Below are positions 9,887 through 20,054 of a stretch of DNA of 47,735 nucleotides, piece by piece. The stretch covers positions 1-47,735 of the forward strand of contig CALVHN010000008.1 of NCBI GenBank assembly GCA_944327845.1, written 5' to 3'. The position numbers and the translations under genes were made by a program. Within the stretch, counting starts at the first letter, position 1; each line of letters opens with the position of its first letter. A model generated the notes under the pieces. That model was given only the letters and a program-made list of their open reading frames with translations. It had not been told where the DNA came from and ran no database searches. This DNA comes from an uncultured Bacilli bacterium (GTDB taxonomy: Bacteria; Bacillota_I; Bacilli_A; RFN20; CAG-826).

Positions 9887-10414
9887 CTATCTTTCAAGTT
9901 TTAATAAAAACTCTTTTCTATCTAATCCACCAGCATAGCCAGTGAGTTTATTATTTTTTCCAATCACACGATGACAAGGAATAATTATACTTATTGGATT
10001 TTTGCTAATAGCTCCGCCAACTGCTCTATTTGACATTTTTAAAATTCCATATTTTTTAGCAATTTTATCTGATATTTCACAATAACATACTGTTTTCCCA
10101 TATGGAATCGTTAATAGCTCATTCCAAACATCTTTTTGAAATTGCGTTCCAATAGGATCTAGTTTTAAATTTTTAGGCGAAGGATTTAACCCTAAAAAAT
10201 AGTTGTCAAACCACTTTTTTGTTTCATCAAGTATTGTATTAGATTTAAAAACAATCTCATAATCTTCAATCTTATTTTTAAAATATTTTTGATTATAAAA
10301 CCAAGCACCAATTAATGAAGTTTCGTTTGATACAATTAACATTTCCCCTATCGGAGATAAATACTTTAACCCATATAATATATTATTTAACATAAAATCC
10401 TTACTAAACAACAA
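9887..10414 (-). CDS. ogt: Methylated-DNA-protein cysteine S-methyltransferase
   Basis: Repairs O6-alkylguanine by irreversible transfer of the alkyl group to its own cysteine. The active-site motif IIPCHRVIG is present, followed by GYAGGLDRKEFLL, both diagnostic. The DNA-binding helix-turn-helix region (GTQFQKDVWNELLTIPYG) precedes it. At 175 residues it is the normal size for Ogt/MGMT without the AdaA domain. It overlaps the upstream pnuC-like gene by 11 nt. Linkage of the two in one message is odd functionally and may be simple packing. Confidence 0.93.
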   Translation of the reverse strand: MLFSKDFMLNNILYGLKYLSPIGEMLIVSNETSLIGAWFYNQKYFKNKIEDYEIVFKSNTILDETKKWFDNYFLGLNPSPKNLKLDPIGTQFQKDVWNELLTIPYGKTVCYCEISDKIAKKYGILKMSNRAVGGAISKNPISIIIPCHRVIGKNNKLTGYAGGLDRKEFLLKLER

Positions 10415-11111
10415 TATTTTGTTTCTTTTTTATAAATATCCATTGAACAAAACAATAAATATTTACAATAATATAAATTAAATTTAAAACTAAATATAAT
10501 AGTCCACCACTATTATCAATAAAGTAATTTAACGGCCATATAATAGTTAATACTACACTATATAATATCCAAAATATCCATTGATAAATTGATGTTTTAC
10601 TAGCTAAAACAACTGCAACAATAGCAAAAGCAGTTGCTAAAGCGTTTAAATATGGTAGCTTAGAACTAAATAAACTTAAAATATAACCATAAAGCCCTGT
10701 AACAAGTGGAATAAAAATAACTATTCCAATAATTAAATATTTATTGATTCCACTGATTTTAAATTCCTTATTCTTTTCTTCTTTATTATCATTCTTTCTA
10801 TCTTTTAAATAAAATTTATAGAGTGTATATAAATATAAAGGTAAATTAATGCATAAATTTAAAATACCTTCACCATATTGTTTATTAATAAAGGCCATTG
10901 TTCCATATAAAATAACAAATACCGAGTAAAAGAAAAATGCATATTTCTTTCTTTTTCCATTTAATGTTGCAGATAATAATCCAAGTAAAACAGAAATAAT
11001 TTCTAAAGCATTGGCTTTAAAAACAATTCCTAAAATAATTAATAGCAAAAAAGAAATTATTACAAATATCCATTCGTATATCCTAAAAACATTAAACAAC
11101 TTTTTGAGCAT
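10404..11111 (-). CDS. pnuC: PnuC-type nicotinamide riboside transporter
   Basis: An integral membrane protein, 235 residues and about seven hydrophobic segments. It has the family pattern of an early segment followed by a short basic loop (GKRKKYAF), then YGEGILNLCINLPLYLYTLYKFY, which corresponds to the PnuC signature around the vitamin-binding asparagine/tryptophan region. The C-terminal YIIVNIYCFVQW also fits. PnuC carriers take up nicotinamide riboside, or related thiamine/riboflavin precursors in subfamilies; which one cannot be told here. No riboswitch was recognised upstream. Confidence 0.72.
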   Translation of the reverse strand: MLKKLFNVFRIYEWIFVIISFLLLIILGIVFKANALEIISVLLGLLSATLNGKRKKYAFFFYSVFVILYGTMAFINKQYGEGILNLCINLPLYLYTLYKFYLKDRKNDNKEEKNKEFKISGINKYLIIGIVIFIPLVTGLYGYILSLFSSKLPYLNALATAFAIVAVVLASKTSIYQWIFWILYSVVLTIIWPLNYFIDNSGGLLYLVLNLIYIIVNIYCFVQWIFIKKKQNIVV

Positions 11112-11515
11112 GAATATATTTTACATTAAATATTGATTATTATTATATGAAAAAACTAATTTATTTTTAAATTATTGTCTATCTTCTTAAAAGGTTCAAT
11201 TATTTAATAATTACCTTTTTATCTTTAACAATCTTTTTAACTGAATCAATTATGTTTAATACAACGAAGAAAAGGGAGATATTAGTTGTAATAAATCATC
11301 AAGCTTCTATTGTTTTTTTCTTACTATAATATCGATAAAGCTGAACGATTAGTTATTAATCATTAATGTATATGACTATAGCAATAATTAATCCTCTATT
11401 CCTTAAATTGGTGTCAAAGAAACATTATTAGACATTGAATCAAGCATGAATAAAAATAATAAAAATGGATAAAACATTACAAATACCTTGCAAAACAACA
11501 TTATTTTTATTAAAA

Positions 11516-11553
11516 AAATTTTAAAATAATAAAAATTTATTATTTTAAAATTT
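11516..11553. repeat. Near-perfect 38-nt palindrome
   Basis: Two 18-nt arms of A/T-only sequence (left arm AAATTTTAAAATAATAAA) are exact reverse complements with a 2-nt centre. No gene ends next to it, so a terminator role is not obvious. It could be a structural or mobile-element relic, though the base composition makes chance palindromes more likely. Confidence 0.6.
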
Positions 11554-11652
11554 AATACACACAATTGTTCTCCAGAACATATGTTAATAATTATTCTTTA
11601 TTTAGTTCGAATTTGTTTTTAAACAATCATTTCATGCCTTTCCCAGTACATT

Positions 11653-11850
11653 TTGTTTCAGCAAGCGATTATGGAAAAGCAGTATAAACCTTGTGTGGAT
11701 ATAAAATTTGAAACACAATGTAAAACAACTGCAAATTATGAAGAATATAAATATTTTTTAGAATCAACTGCTTCTTCTAAAATGACAGATTGTAAAGATG
11801 TAGAAAAATATTTAATAATTGATGATTGCTTAAAACTTACAATCAATTAG
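11653..11850 (+). pseudogene. Small ORF, probable gene remnant
   Basis: A 65-residue reading frame containing ANYEEYKYFLEST and KMTDCKDVEKYLIIDD, with a rather gene-like composition. It has no ribosome site before the ATG and no recognised family. A different frame directly upstream (HFMPFPVHFVSASDYGKAV then stop) also looks coding, suggesting a frameshifted remnant of a larger plus-strand gene. Function unknown. Confidence 0.35.
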
Positions 11851-11915
11851 GAAATTTTAAAATTAGAATTAATATCTAGGTAGATTAAAATTATATTTTA
11901 ATTTAATAAATTTTA

Positions 11916-11950
11916 TTTAAGAAACCATATATTTTCCAATCTATTTTAAG
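11916..11950 (-). terminator. Conserved 3' element after lipoprotein operon
   Basis: Minus-strand sequence just after the last lipoprotein gene, with GGAAAATATATGGTTTCTT. It closely resembles the element after galK at 141-189: both read TTTAAAA, then GAAAAYATATGG, then TTT-rich. The stem is short, so terminator activity is inferred from position and recurrence. Confidence 0.35.
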
Positions 11951-11964
11951 CTTTTTTAAACAAA

Positions 11965-13698
11965 TCATAAATTAGCTAAATAACTTTCTACTACTGTTGA
12001 ATAAGTTGATCCAACATCAGTTAAAACCATATAAGTTCCAGCAAGATTATCGTTACTCATGTAATAACAGTATATTGATATTTGGTTATTTTCATAATTA
12101 ATTCCTATTCCAAAAGGATTAGAAGAACTTCTTGAAGAAAAATAATCATTTATTATTGGTTCATTTAATAAACTATTAAAAGAAACATAACCTCCATAAT
12201 ACGAAGATTGAATAAATGTTCCTAAATTTTCTTTAAATAATGGGTAATTAGCAAGGTTAAATGATAAATCTTCGACATTATTTATTCCACTAACTAAATC
12301 TAAAATCTCAACTTCGCCATTATTTACTCTAAAAGTATATACTCCATCATCTAACTCAACATAACCATTAACACCTGTTTCACTAGTATATTCAATATAT
12401 TTATCAGTAAACTTATATACGGTTTCTCCAATTGTATAAGTATAATTAAAATTAGATAATGCTTGATAAATATTATTTAATTCTTCATCAACTGTAACAT
12501 TAACACTATGTGAAGTATTTAAATATTGATCAATATATGAATGACTAGATTTATTAAAATCAAAGATACTACCATTAAAAGTAATCTCTAACCCATTATT
12601 TAATTGACCATTTAAAGTATATAGAATGGAATCTTCTTGATAAGATAAAAGTAAAGATGTACCTCTACCATTAAAACCTAATACATCATTCCACCAGAAG
12701 TTTAAGTTATCTTGATTTAAATAATTAAATCTTCCATTTTCTACACCTTCTTTGCTTAAATAAGAAATATCAAATTCTTTTAAAGTATGTAAACCATATA
12801 CTTTATTAATAGCATTATCTAAGCTTAATCCATCAACTAAATTAGATAAATACCCATTATTTGCATTAATTCCAATAACATTTCCTTCTGTATTACGTTC
12901 AAAAGAAGCAATATAAAAATTATTATTTACATTAACAACAAAACTATCACGATAAGTATTAACATAATAATTATCATTTTTATAGATCATTCCATTAAGT
13001 TCTAATAAATACCCAGCATCACCTTTAAAACTCATAGAATAATTATCATTTGATTTAAGATTATTAAAAGCGTTTATAATAGCTTCATATTCATCAAAAA
13101 CAACATTAATCTCAAAACTTGCTATATTATTTGTATATTCTGGAGCAGCTATATAAACTGTTAAATTACCTTCTTCAGTTAAAGGATCCAAAGTTGAAAT
13201 AGAAAAATAATAATCACTTCGATTTAAAATTATTTGACTAGTAGAATTTTCTTGATATAAGTATGGATTTAAATCAGAAAACGTAGGGATTTCGTTAATA
13301 TAATATGTTTTTCGATAGTTTTCGTTAAATCCTATTTTATAAGAATTATCATAACTATCGTCTTTTCCAATAACAATTAAAAAGTCTAAATAAACATCTT
13401 GATTATCAAGATTATATAACCTTACATTACTTACTCCATTAAAATTATTTGCTCTAAAGGTTACTTCATTACCATTTATATAAATACTAACTAAAGAAGG
13501 TGTTTCTATTTCATACCCAATATTTTGAAAATTATATGAGATTTGCACGGTTTTTGATTCATTTCGAGCTAAATATATATAGGTTTCATTAGCTTTTATC
13601 GCTAGATTATTTAAATTATTACAAGAAGAAAGCGAAGCAACTCCTAATAAAGAAATTACTCCAATAAAGACATATTTAAACCTAAATAATTTTTTCAT
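11965..13698 (-). CDS. Large surface lipoprotein, unnamed C-terminal module
   Basis: 577 residues. The N-terminus has a signal peptide ending in a lipobox (SLSSC, Cys about residue 26), so it is lipid-anchored outside the cell. Residues ~30-110 look like an Ig-like beta domain. The rest is Asn/Tyr/Ser-rich beta sequence without a known family name. A segment near 410-480 (YTYTIGETVYKF..., GYVELDDGVYTF) recurs in related form in the 627- and 763-residue lipoproteins of the same operon, suggesting a shared binding module. It is the last of five co-directional genes with gaps of 14-28 nt. The ligand is unknown. Confidence 0.7.
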   Translation of the reverse strand: MKKLFRFKYVFIGVISLLGVASLSSCNNLNNLAIKANETYIYLARNESKTVQISYNFQNIGYEIETPSLVSIYINGNEVTFRANNFNGVSNVRLYNLDNQDVYLDFLIVIGKDDSYDNSYKIGFNENYRKTYYINEIPTFSDLNPYLYQENSTSQIILNRSDYYFSISTLDPLTEEGNLTVYIAAPEYTNNIASFEINVVFDEYEAIINAFNNLKSNDNYSMSFKGDAGYLLELNGMIYKNDNYYVNTYRDSFVVNVNNNFYIASFERNTEGNVIGINANNGYLSNLVDGLSLDNAINKVYGLHTLKEFDISYLSKEGVENGRFNYLNQDNLNFWWNDVLGFNGRGTSLLLSYQEDSILYTLNGQLNNGLEITFNGSIFDFNKSSHSYIDQYLNTSHSVNVTVDEELNNIYQALSNFNYTYTIGETVYKFTDKYIEYTSETGVNGYVELDDGVYTFRVNNGEVEILDLVSGINNVEDLSFNLANYPLFKENLGTFIQSSYYGGYVSFNSLLNEPIINDYFSSRSSSNPFGIGINYENNQISIYCYYMSNDNLAGTYMVLTDVGSTYSTVVESYLANL

Positions 13699-13725
13699 AA
13701 AAGTTACCTCGCTTATTATTAAATC

Positions 13726-15807
13726 TTATTCTTGAGTACCATAATCTGGTGTTGCATTAAATACAGTTTTTGCTTCAACACCATTTGAGAATGAATTACT
13801 TTCTTTAGCAATTGCATCCCATTCTTCTTCTGTTCCTTCATAATGAACAATTAAATTATTATTAGAATAGAAAGCTTGTGCTGCAATTGATTTAACAGTT
13901 TTTGGAATATATACATATTTTAAATTTGTCGAACACCAACCAAATGCGCCATTATCAATAGTTTCAATATCAGAATTAATAACTACTCTTTCAAGTGATA
14001 ACATATTTCTAAAAGCACGATATGGAATAGTTTTTGTTCCACCAAAATCAGTATTAATAATTAAAGCAGTAATATTTGGTCCTTCTGTTTTAAATTTTTG
14101 AAAAGCTGAACTTCCAACATAAGTTACATCTTCATTTAAAGTTAAAGTTGATCCACCGACAATTTCAAGACCATCACTTCCAGCACGATATAAACATTCT
14201 TCGCCATAATAAGTAACACCATTTAAATTAATTGATGTAATAACTTCATTACTATCAAAGACATAATCACCAAGTTCAGTAACTCCTAAAGCTTCACAAT
14301 CAAATAAACCATTATCAAGTGTAAAATCTTCAAGAATATAATTTATTCTTTTATAACCATTAGTTAAAACCATACCATTTTCAATTTTTGTTGATGTATC
14401 TCCACTTTTAACATGGAAATTAGGATAAGTTCCATCTTCTGCTCTTTCAAAAACTGGAGTTCCATCAAATGATGAATCAGCATTAAATCCAACTAAATTT
14501 CTAGAAAATACTAAATTGGTTAAGCTTTCACAATTTCTAAAAGCTTGCATACCAACATATTTAACATCATCACTCATTTCAAAATTAACTAAACTTGAGC
14601 AACTCAAAAATGAACTTTGAGGAATAGTGTCACCAAAACTTGTATAGTTAACTTCAGTAAGGTTTTTACAAGTTGAAAAAACACCAGTTCCTAGAGTTAC
14701 TAATGGGGCTTCAAAAGTAATTGAAGTAAGTTCACTACAATTAGCAAAAGCTGATTGATTAACCATGGTAACATTTTCTCCCAATGTAATCTCAGTTAAA
14801 CCAGACATAAAAAATCCGTTATTATCAATAGTTGTAACACTATCTGGAATATCAATAGAAGTTAAGGCATGACATTGAGAAAACATTTGATTACTAATTA
14901 AAGTAATACCATCAGTTAATGTAACTTCTTCAAGAGCTGTATCATAATAAAAAGTATGAGTTCCTAAATTATAAACACTTCCAGGAAGACTAACCGATTT
15001 TAAATTTTCATTATTAGAAAAAGCATAATTTTCAATAGTATCTATACCTTCAGAAACTACAACATGCTCAATAGTTTTATTATTGTTATAGTTACCATTA
15101 GGAAGTTTTTCACCAAAAATATATGATCCAATCGCACTAACTGGTTTTCCATTAAATGAAGTAGGTGTAACAATTGAACTTTCGTCTCCACAATAACCAA
15201 TAATCTTATAAGATGTTCCTAAATCTTCAAATAAATACTCACTAAAGTCAGATTCAGAATACACTGCGGTTGTAACTATATCATCTTTAACATTACTTAA
15301 ATCCTGATCCCATCTTAAAAATTCATAACGAATATCATAAGTATTTAATCTTGAAGGAGTAGGTCCTTGATAAACAGCTGTTTCTCCTTCTGCAACATGA
15401 GTTTCATAAAGTAATGTACCATCATAATTTAAGAATTGAACACTAAATTCACCATCTAAATCATCCAAAACTTTAATTTCAATGGTAGCTTTTTGAGAAA
15501 AATCAACGTCATTTGTCGCTGTAATTGTTGTTCTACCTTCTTTTAATCCATGAACTAAACCATTTTCAACTGTTGCAACTGAATTATCACTACTTTCCCA
15601 AATAAAACCACCATTAGAAGCTTTAGTGCTTAACGAAAGTAAACTATAACCACCAACTTCAATTGTATCAGTACCAGTAATTTCTATACTTGCTTTAACT
15701 TCTTGAGTAGAGTTAGTATCAATTGGTTCTTCTTTTTCTGCTGTATTACAACCTGTTAAAAGAGTAATAAATACTGCTGTTAAAGGAATTAAAAATAATT
15801 TTTTCAT
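13726..15807 (-). CDS. BspA-type leucine-rich-repeat lipoprotein
   Basis: 693 residues, exported and lipid-anchored (lipobox LTGC, Cys20). Domain order: a BIG2 Ig-like domain at ~38-115 ending GLKEGRTTITATND; an InlB-type B repeat at ~120-190 (VQFLNYDGTLLYETHV to YEFLRWDQDL); then about 450 residues of BspA/LRR_5 repeats with the FxxCxxLxxI-type pattern (FANCSELTSI, FRNCESLTNL). BspA repeats usually mediate adhesion to host or other cells. AGGAGG-like GGAGGTAAATG precedes the start. It is close in architecture to its upstream neighbour, probably a tandem duplicate. Confidence 0.85.
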   Translation of the reverse strand: MKKLFLIPLTAVFITLLTGCNTAEKEEPIDTNSTQEVKASIEITGTDTIEVGGYSLLSLSTKASNGGFIWESSDNSVATVENGLVHGLKEGRTTITATNDVDFSQKATIEIKVLDDLDGEFSVQFLNYDGTLLYETHVAEGETAVYQGPTPSRLNTYDIRYEFLRWDQDLSNVKDDIVTTAVYSESDFSEYLFEDLGTSYKIIGYCGDESSIVTPTSFNGKPVSAIGSYIFGEKLPNGNYNNNKTIEHVVVSEGIDTIENYAFSNNENLKSVSLPGSVYNLGTHTFYYDTALEEVTLTDGITLISNQMFSQCHALTSIDIPDSVTTIDNNGFFMSGLTEITLGENVTMVNQSAFANCSELTSITFEAPLVTLGTGVFSTCKNLTEVNYTSFGDTIPQSSFLSCSSLVNFEMSDDVKYVGMQAFRNCESLTNLVFSRNLVGFNADSSFDGTPVFERAEDGTYPNFHVKSGDTSTKIENGMVLTNGYKRINYILEDFTLDNGLFDCEALGVTELGDYVFDSNEVITSINLNGVTYYGEECLYRAGSDGLEIVGGSTLTLNEDVTYVGSSAFQKFKTEGPNITALIINTDFGGTKTIPYRAFRNMLSLERVVINSDIETIDNGAFGWCSTNLKYVYIPKTVKSIAAQAFYSNNNLIVHYEGTEEEWDAIAKESNSFSNGVEAKTVFNATPDYGTQE

Positions 15808-15821
15808 ACCATTTACCTCCG

Positions 15822-18128
15822 TTAAATGTTAGTTTCAGGTGTAGGAGTTACTGTTTCAGTAAATCCATAACGATAATTAATAGTAATAGCACCACTTTCC
15901 ACTAAAGGTCCTAAAAGATTATTTAACCAACTATTTCTACTCAACATATTAGCTAATTGTTCTTCTGTACCTCTAAAATTAATTGTTTGAATATTAGAAG
16001 TTCCATTTAAAGAAGTTGATGTCCAAGACATTGTCCAAGTTGCTGAAGTATTTTCTTCACCTGGCCCAAATGTAATAGTCTTTAAACTTGGACAATCAGC
16101 TATAAAATATCCAGGAACAGTTCTTAAATTATTAGAAAGTTTAATTTCTTCTAAATTAGAACAATATCTAAATTGAGAAGTTCCACTTAAAGTTCTAACA
16201 CTATCTGGCATATCAAATGAACTAATATTTGTTTCATAAAATGCCATGGATCCAATTGTATTTAAAGTAGAATTTTCTTCAAAAATAACTTCATTTAGCG
16301 TAGATATTCCACTAAAAGTGGAAGTTCCAATTTTAGTTAAAGTGTTAGGAATTGTAACAGTTCCAATAGCTGTTTGATAAAAAGCACTTGTACCAACTGA
16401 TGTTACAGTTGAAGGTAAATCACATTCTTCAAGATAGAAATCGTGTTGGAAAGCATAATCTCCAATTGTAGTTATGCCATCTTGTAATTCAACTCTTCTT
16501 AAATAACGACATTCAGGAGCAAAATTTCTTGGTATAGAACTAACTGCACTATTTAAAACAATCTCTTCTACCGTTGAATCCCTAAAAATATCAGTTCCAA
16601 ACTGAAGTTCAACAGTATCAGCTCCTTCAATTTCTTCAAAAGTTACAGTTTCAATATTTGCTGTCCAGAACGCATATTCTCCAACTGTTTTAACAGTATT
16701 AGGAATAACAACATTACTACCAGTAACTCCATAAAAAGTTGAAGGCATAATAGTTGTACAACCATCACTAATTTCAATTGCTCCAGCTCTATTTAAAGTC
16801 CAAGCATATAAAATTGTTCCATCTTTGCTATATAAACCTTCATTATTAACAGACATAAAATATGGATTATTTTCATCAACAACAATTTCTGCAAGATTAA
16901 TACAATCTAAGAACATTGTTTGATAGCCTTCTTCTCCATTTGAATATTTATAATCGATAGTTTCTAAACTTGCTGGAATATAAATTGAATGTAAACCTTG
17001 AGCATGACAGAAAACTGATTGACCTAAGAAAGTTACAGTTGAAGGTAAAACTAAATCTCTAATAACTCTATTCCATTGAAATGCAAAAGCCTCAATTCTT
17101 TCAAGACCTTCATTAAAAACAAAATTAAGCATATAGCAATTTGAAAAAGCTGAAGGACCGATAGTTTTAATATTAGGGCCATAAACATAAATTAAATTAT
17201 TACAATTAGCAAAAGCTTGTTCAGGAATTTCAGTTATTCCTTCTCCAAATTGGATAAAAGCTCTTAAATTAACACAATTATAAAAAGCTTGTGTTCCTAA
17301 AGTTCTTATACTTTGAGGAAAATTCATTGAAACTAAGTTTTGACAATTACTAAATGCTTGATCTTTTATCGCAACAATTGTTTCAGGTAAAGTTACACTA
17401 GTAATTGCAGCATTTTGGAAAGCATCTTCTCCGATAGATACTACTTTTCGATAATTATATGTTGAAGGAATAACAATATCTAAATTAGATCCAGTATAAC
17501 CATCAATACAATATCCACCATTTTCAACATCAACTGAGAATAAGAAATCACTTAAAGGTGCAGCTTCATATTGAGCTACATAAGTAGTATCTTCATTAAT
17601 TCCAACAATTTCTTTATCCCATCCAATAAAAATATATGAATTATTTCCATCAGATAATCTTTCTGGATTAGCCTTGGTATATTGAGGAACATCACCCACT
17701 TCAACTACATCCTCTTCTAATATAGTTCCATCATAATTTGTAAAAGTTGCTTTTACATATTGAACATTTTCTTCAATAACTTCATTAACTACAATTGTAA
17801 CAACATCTTGAATAGTTGGATCATCACTTGCTTGAACTGCAACTTTTCCTTCACCACTATTTAAAGCGGTTACTACTCCATCTTGAGAAACAGTAACAAT
17901 ACTTGGAGTTAAACTTTGCCAAATAACAGGGACTGTTTTTTGAGAAAATAATAAAGATAGAGATACAGTTTCACCAACATCCAATGTTTTTGCACCTTTA
18001 ATTTTTACTTGATTTTCAATAGTTGTAGTTTCTGTTGTCTCATTAACTTCATTTGTTTCACAGGAAGTTAAAGGGACACATAACATTAAACAGAAACTAG
18101 CTAATGTAAATAAAAATCTTTTCTTCAT
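15822..18128 (-). CDS. BspA-type leucine-rich-repeat lipoprotein
   Basis: 768 residues with a lipobox (LTSC, Cys about 23). A BIG2 domain lies at ~42-115 (ALNSGEGKVAVQASDD), then an InlB-type repeat (ATFTNYDGTILEEDVVEVG to YIFIGWDKEI). About 550 residues of LRR_5 repeats follow (FSNCQNLVSM, FANCNNLIYV, FRYCSNLEEI). It lacks any catalytic motif and is likely an adhesin. AAGGAGG precedes the ATG, and the gap to the next gene is 14 nt. Domain order matches the downstream 693-residue protein, so the two arose by duplication and diverged. Confidence 0.85.
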   Translation of the reverse strand: MKKRFLFTLASFCLMLCVPLTSCETNEVNETTETTTIENQVKIKGAKTLDVGETVSLSLLFSQKTVPVIWQSLTPSIVTVSQDGVVTALNSGEGKVAVQASDDPTIQDVVTIVVNEVIEENVQYVKATFTNYDGTILEEDVVEVGDVPQYTKANPERLSDGNNSYIFIGWDKEIVGINEDTTYVAQYEAAPLSDFLFSVDVENGGYCIDGYTGSNLDIVIPSTYNYRKVVSIGEDAFQNAAITSVTLPETIVAIKDQAFSNCQNLVSMNFPQSIRTLGTQAFYNCVNLRAFIQFGEGITEIPEQAFANCNNLIYVYGPNIKTIGPSAFSNCYMLNFVFNEGLERIEAFAFQWNRVIRDLVLPSTVTFLGQSVFCHAQGLHSIYIPASLETIDYKYSNGEEGYQTMFLDCINLAEIVVDENNPYFMSVNNEGLYSKDGTILYAWTLNRAGAIEISDGCTTIMPSTFYGVTGSNVVIPNTVKTVGEYAFWTANIETVTFEEIEGADTVELQFGTDIFRDSTVEEIVLNSAVSSIPRNFAPECRYLRRVELQDGITTIGDYAFQHDFYLEECDLPSTVTSVGTSAFYQTAIGTVTIPNTLTKIGTSTFSGISTLNEVIFEENSTLNTIGSMAFYETNISSFDMPDSVRTLSGTSQFRYCSNLEEIKLSNNLRTVPGYFIADCPSLKTITFGPGEENTSATWTMSWTSTSLNGTSNIQTINFRGTEEQLANMLSRNSWLNNLLGPLVESGAITINYRYGFTETVTPTPETNI

Positions 18129-18142
18129 AATTATTATCCTCC

Positions 18143-20026
18143 TTATTCTTGAGCCATTGAAGCAATCGCATCTTCAATTGGAGTAATACTAACATTATTA
18201 AAATTCGTATAAGTTGTTCCAAGATATTGAGTTTGGAAAGCTAAATTAGTAACTGCAACATAAATCATTACTTGAGCTAAAGAATCTAATGAACCATCAA
18301 ATAAAACAATTCCAGTTTCAAAAGCGATTCCGTTTATTGAAGATTGATAACCAAAGAAATTAAATACTTCTTCAGGTACATCATCATAACTTACTCTTAA
18401 TGAATCAGCGCTATTTGAACCAATTGTTAAAATTGAAGGTTCAAACATATCTAATTTTTCATTAAATATACTTAAAGTAGAAGGATAAACTCCAGTTACA
18501 TCTTGAAAAGTTAAATCTTCACTTAAAGTAATATCAGGAACTTGAGTTATTTCTGATAACGTATCTGTCGTGCTATCTGTCGTACTATTATAATTAAAAG
18601 AATATAAACTATTATTAAATTCAAAATATCCATGATCAGTAATTGCTTCACCATCATGTTGTTCAGAATAATAAGCAATATATTCATCAGTATAATCATA
18701 TAAAAGATAACTTTCTGTTAAAAAAGTATAACCAACATTAATATTATTAACTGAACCTAATGAGCAAACCATATTATTTGTAGCAAATAATGTTTGAGCT
18801 CTAACTGCGTCTGAATTTAATGGAACATCTTCACCATTTTCAGCTAAATATTCATCAATATAATTAACATCAGTTGAATTTATATCGCTAAATCTTTGAG
18901 TAATTGTTCCATATTGTCCACAATCAATAACAAATTCAAAACTATCTTCGCCTAATACATAAGCTCTTACTGAACGGACAGTAGAAGAAACTCCACTTAA
19001 ATTAGTCATTGTACTTAAAGTTAATCGACCAATAGCTTCTTGATTAGTAATTGAAAAATATCCACCAATTTCTCTTAAAGGCATGGTAGCTGGATCAATA
19101 TTTCTAAAATCAGTTAAGCTCAATTCATTATAATAAGTTGAATCATGTGAAGCGTAACAAATTGGTTCAACAATTTCATCAACAACTCGGTATTTCATAA
19201 CCCCTTTTGTTGTATTAGTATAACCATAAGAATAAGTTAAATAAGGTGTATTATTAGCAATTGTTGTTAAATAATATGCTGTTTCCCCATATTTATATTC
19301 ATAACTAATATTAGGAACAATCGTTCCATCATCAAGTTGAACATTAGCATCAACGTCGATCGTATAAGTATAAGTATTGGCAGTATTTAATAAAGTAACT
19401 AAATCATATAATCTTGTATCTAGAGGGTTAGGAATAACATTAACTTTATAACTAACACTTTCACACCCTGGATAAGAAACATAAATTGTATTTTCTCCAA
19501 GTAAAGATAAAGTTGTTCCAACGCTTGGATTTGTACTATAAGTTTCAACTTCTACTCCATCAACAAGGACTTTTAAGCCATCGGTGACAAAAGGATCGCC
19601 TAATGAAAATTCCATTACTGCATTTGATGTATCTATACTTAAATTATGAGTGGTTTCAGTTTCTTCAATCGAATTAAAAACATTAATTACTACTGAAGCT
19701 GTTACATTAAAATCATCTTTTTGAAAGACACTAATTTTAGCACTTCCTTCATTAATTCCTTTAACAACACCATCTTCAGAAACTGTTGCTACATCTTCAT
19801 TTGAAGAAATAAAGTAATATTCTTTGTCACTTTCTTTATTCGACACACTGACGGTTGTCTCTTCTCCTACCACTAAAGATGTTGACTCACAATCAAGAAA
19901 GATTTCTTTATTTATAACTTCTTCTTCTACTGTATTAGTATTACAGCCAACTAGCATAAAAGAAGAAGAGAAAATAAATAACGAAAGAACGCCTAATATT
20001 AAGAATTTTTTCTTATCTTTTTTCAT
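18143..20026 (-). CDS. Ig-like surface lipoprotein
   Basis: 627 residues with signal peptide and lipobox (LVGC, Cys28). Residues ~38-118 form a BIG2 domain (ISSNEDVATVSEDGVVKGIN). Residues ~122-200 look like a second Ig-like domain (FSLGDPFVTDGLKVLVDGVE). The remaining ~430 residues are an Asn/Thr/Tyr-rich beta region. It contains the same kind of segment as the 577- and 763-residue partners: a YLLYDYTDEYIAYY strand pair, then a GYFEF...LYSF pair. AGGAGGG precedes the start. Probably a ligand-binding or adhesion protein in the five-gene operon; no enzyme motif seen. Confidence 0.75.
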   Translation of the reverse strand: MKKDKKKFLILGVLSLFIFSSSFMLVGCNTNTVEEEVINKEIFLDCESTSLVVGEETTVSVSNKESDKEYYFISSNEDVATVSEDGVVKGINEGSAKISVFQKDDFNVTASVVINVFNSIEETETTHNLSIDTSNAVMEFSLGDPFVTDGLKVLVDGVEVETYSTNPSVGTTLSLLGENTIYVSYPGCESVSYKVNVIPNPLDTRLYDLVTLLNTANTYTYTIDVDANVQLDDGTIVPNISYEYKYGETAYYLTTIANNTPYLTYSYGYTNTTKGVMKYRVVDEIVEPICYASHDSTYYNELSLTDFRNIDPATMPLREIGGYFSITNQEAIGRLTLSTMTNLSGVSSTVRSVRAYVLGEDSFEFVIDCGQYGTITQRFSDINSTDVNYIDEYLAENGEDVPLNSDAVRAQTLFATNNMVCSLGSVNNINVGYTFLTESYLLYDYTDEYIAYYSEQHDGEAITDHGYFEFNNSLYSFNYNSTTDSTTDTLSEITQVPDITLSEDLTFQDVTGVYPSTLSIFNEKLDMFEPSILTIGSNSADSLRVSYDDVPEEVFNFFGYQSSINGIAFETGIVLFDGSLDSLAQVMIYVAVTNLAFQTQYLGTTYTNFNNVSITPIEDAIASMAQE

Positions 20027-20054
20027 AAAAAGCCCTCCTATTCCTAACTATTTT

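Larger units (their letters stand above)
11112..11964. other. Gene-poor stretch with decayed coding traces
   Basis: 853 nt with no convincing intact gene. On the minus strand at about 11,205-11,295 a stop-free stretch reads like the end of a membrane protein (FFVVLNIIDSVKKIVKDKK). On the plus strand two overlapping frames between 11,560 and 11,850 read like remnants. Together with the palindrome at 11,516-11,553, this looks like an old deletion or insertion scar before the lipoprotein operon's 3' end. Confidence 0.4.
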
